Part shown: one piece after another, positions 7,369 through 7,617 of the stretch | How the letters are laid out: the number at the start of each line of letters is the position of its first letter | Position numbering within the stretch: position 1 is the stretch's first letter | From: Rhodoferax sp. | GTDB lineage: Bacteria; Pseudomonadota; Gammaproteobacteria; Burkholderiales; Burkholderiaceae_C | Direction: 5' to 3' | Assembly: GCA_021731215.1 (NCBI GenBank) | Contig: JAKFXU010000093.1 | Span: forward strand, 1-7,617 | DNA: 7,617 nucleotides | Made by a program: the position numbers and the translations under genes | The notes under the pieces: generated by a model | Told to the model about the DNA's origin: nothing | The model's database searches: none | What the model saw: the letters and a program-made list of their open reading frames with translations, nothing else

Positions 7369-7390
7369 GCTTGCAGGTGCAGGTGCAAGC
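7369..7390 (-). repeat. Inverted repeat over the predicted transcription start
   Basis: On the minus strand GCTTGCA and TGCAAGC form 7-bp perfect arms around the 8-base centre CCTGCACC; part of it is also a tandem CACCTG repeat. It spans about -5 to +17 relative to the predicted start, so it could be an operator or a 5' RNA structure. The structure is seen directly; a function is not established. Confidence 0.5.
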
Positions 7391-7393
7391 GGT

Positions 7394-7412
7394 AGCGCAA
7401 TTCACGTGCCAA
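7394..7412 (-). promoter_or_regulatory. Sigma-54 (RpoN) -24/-12 promoter of the hup operon
   Basis: Reading the minus strand, TTGGCACGTGAATTGCGCT matches the sigma-54 consensus TGGCACG-N4-TTGC without a mismatch in the core. The GG (7410-7409) and GC (7398-7397) are exactly 12 bases apart. The predicted start of transcription is near 7385, leaving a leader of about 92 nt before hupS. Sigma-54 promoters drive hydrogenase genes in several proteobacteria, where an NtrC-type response regulator (HoxA/HupR) or NifA activates them. The activator gene is not in this window. Confidence 0.88.
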
Positions 7413-7446
7413 CCCCCAGCGGACCGCGGGAATACCCTGAAGGCCC

Positions 7447-7480
7447 GATTTAAGTGCTTGTTTTGATTGGCTAAATTTGG
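7447..7480 (-). promoter_or_regulatory. AT-rich stretch, possible IHF binding region
   Basis: This is an AT-rich island in otherwise GC-rich DNA, about 60-95 bases upstream of the predicted transcription start. On the minus strand it contains AATCAA, the first half of the IHF consensus, but the TTR half is not at the standard spacing. Location between activator site and promoter is where IHF bends DNA at sigma-54 hydrogenase promoters. The assignment is an inference from position and composition. Confidence 0.4.
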
Positions 7481-7491
7481 CCGCTGCCGCC

Positions 7492-7506
7492 CGGTCCGCG
7501 GGACCG
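7492..7506. promoter_or_regulatory. Inverted repeat, candidate activator-binding site
   Basis: The sequence CGGTCC-GCG-GGACCG is a perfect inverted repeat with 6-bp arms and a 3-base centre, about 107-121 bases upstream of the predicted sigma-54 start. That is a usual distance for an enhancer-type activator site. The 8-mer CCGCGGGA within it recurs at 7424-7431, close to the -24 element, adjoining another GGACC. It does not match the TTG-N5-CAA site described for HupR, so the protein that binds it is unknown. Confidence 0.4.
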
Positions 7507-7570
7507 CCGGCCAAGCGCTGGAAAGCCAGCTTGCACTTGCGGATGACTTTCGGAAGAGAAGTAGCCAGCC

Positions 7571-7599
7571 GTAGGGTGGGCAAAGCGCAGCGTGCCCAC
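7571..7599 (+). repeat. REP-like palindrome with GTAG head
   Basis: On the plus strand a GTAG tetranucleotide is followed by GTGGGCA and TGCCCAC, 7-bp perfect arms around a 10-base loop. A GTAG or GGAG head next to a palindrome is the signature of REP elements associated with RAYT transposases, which are scattered between genes in many proteobacteria. The neighbouring copy, if it is a paired element, would lie outside the window. It sits about 190-215 bases upstream of the predicted hup transcription start, outside the core promoter. Confidence 0.55.
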
Positions 7600-7617
7600 A
7601 ATTTCAATCCGTTCCAA

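Larger units (their letters stand above)
7294..7617. other. Gene-free control region upstream of hupS
   Basis: This stretch of about 324 bases has no credible coding sequence. Open frames that cross it on the minus strand lack any family motif and overlap hupS in another frame. On the minus strand, from far to near, it holds a REP-like palindrome, a GC-rich inverted repeat, an AT-rich stretch, a sigma-54 promoter and a leader with two inverted repeats, each listed separately. No divergent gene begins inside the window, so what lies to the right is unknown. Confidence 0.85.

Noticed and set aside
7294..7617. HupR-type TTG-N5-CAA activator site
   Set aside because: I looked on both strands of the control region and did not find a convincing match at a suitable distance from the promoter.
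1..7617. A novel defence, mobile or biosynthetic system, CRISPR array or tRNA
   Set aside because: Every minus-strand gene is a recognised hydrogenase structural or maturation gene with intact motifs; no array-like repeats, transposase or tRNA-like cloverleaf was seen.

Overview
The window is the proximal part of a membrane-bound, uptake-type [NiFe] hydrogenase operon. All ten genes read leftward on the minus strand. In transcription order they are hupS (small subunit), hupL (large subunit), hupE (HupE/UreJ membrane protein), hupC (cytochrome b), hupD (maturation protease), hupF (HypC-type chaperone), hupG (HyaE-like), hupH (HyaF-like), hupI (rubredoxin) and the beginning of hupJ (HybE-like), which runs off the left edge. 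The matching genes of the Ralstonia/Cupriavidus membrane-bound hydrogenase (MBH) are hoxK-G-Z-M-L-O-Q-R-T, and the order is the same except for hupE, which sits between the large subunit and the cytochrome. GC-rich coding sequence and the very close match to the Cupriavidus-type MBH suggest a betaproteobacterium, probably Burkholderiales (for example a Comamonadaceae hydrogen oxidiser). This placement is inferred from remembered protein sequences, not from a search.

Right edge to 7294: about 324 bases with no gene, holding the operon's control region. On the minus strand it has a REP-like palindrome with a GTAG head, a 6-bp-arm inverted repeat that could be an activator site, an AT-rich stretch where a bending protein such as IHF could bind, and a textbook sigma-54 -24/-12 promoter. 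A leader of about 90 nt follows, with two inverted repeats before hupS.

7293 to 2913: the structural genes. HupS has a Tat signal peptide, all iron-sulfur ligands, and the two extra cysteines of the O2-tolerant (group 1d) proximal [4Fe-3S] cluster. HupL has both CxxC nickel-binding motifs and a 15-residue C-terminal tail to be cleaved. HupC anchors the dimer in the membrane and passes electrons to quinone. HupE is a likely nickel transporter.

2891 to 1: maturation genes, closely spaced and in places almost abutting. HupD cleaves the HupL tail and HupF handles the NiFe(CN)2CO precursor. HupG, HupH, HupI and HupJ assist small-subunit and cluster assembly. The operon almost certainly continues left of the window (rest of hupJ, then probably hupK and hyp genes).

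I found no evidence of a previously undescribed system. The points worth a second look are the placement of hupE, the structured promoter and leader, the in-frame hupI/hupJ junction, and a few residue-level features of the enzyme.
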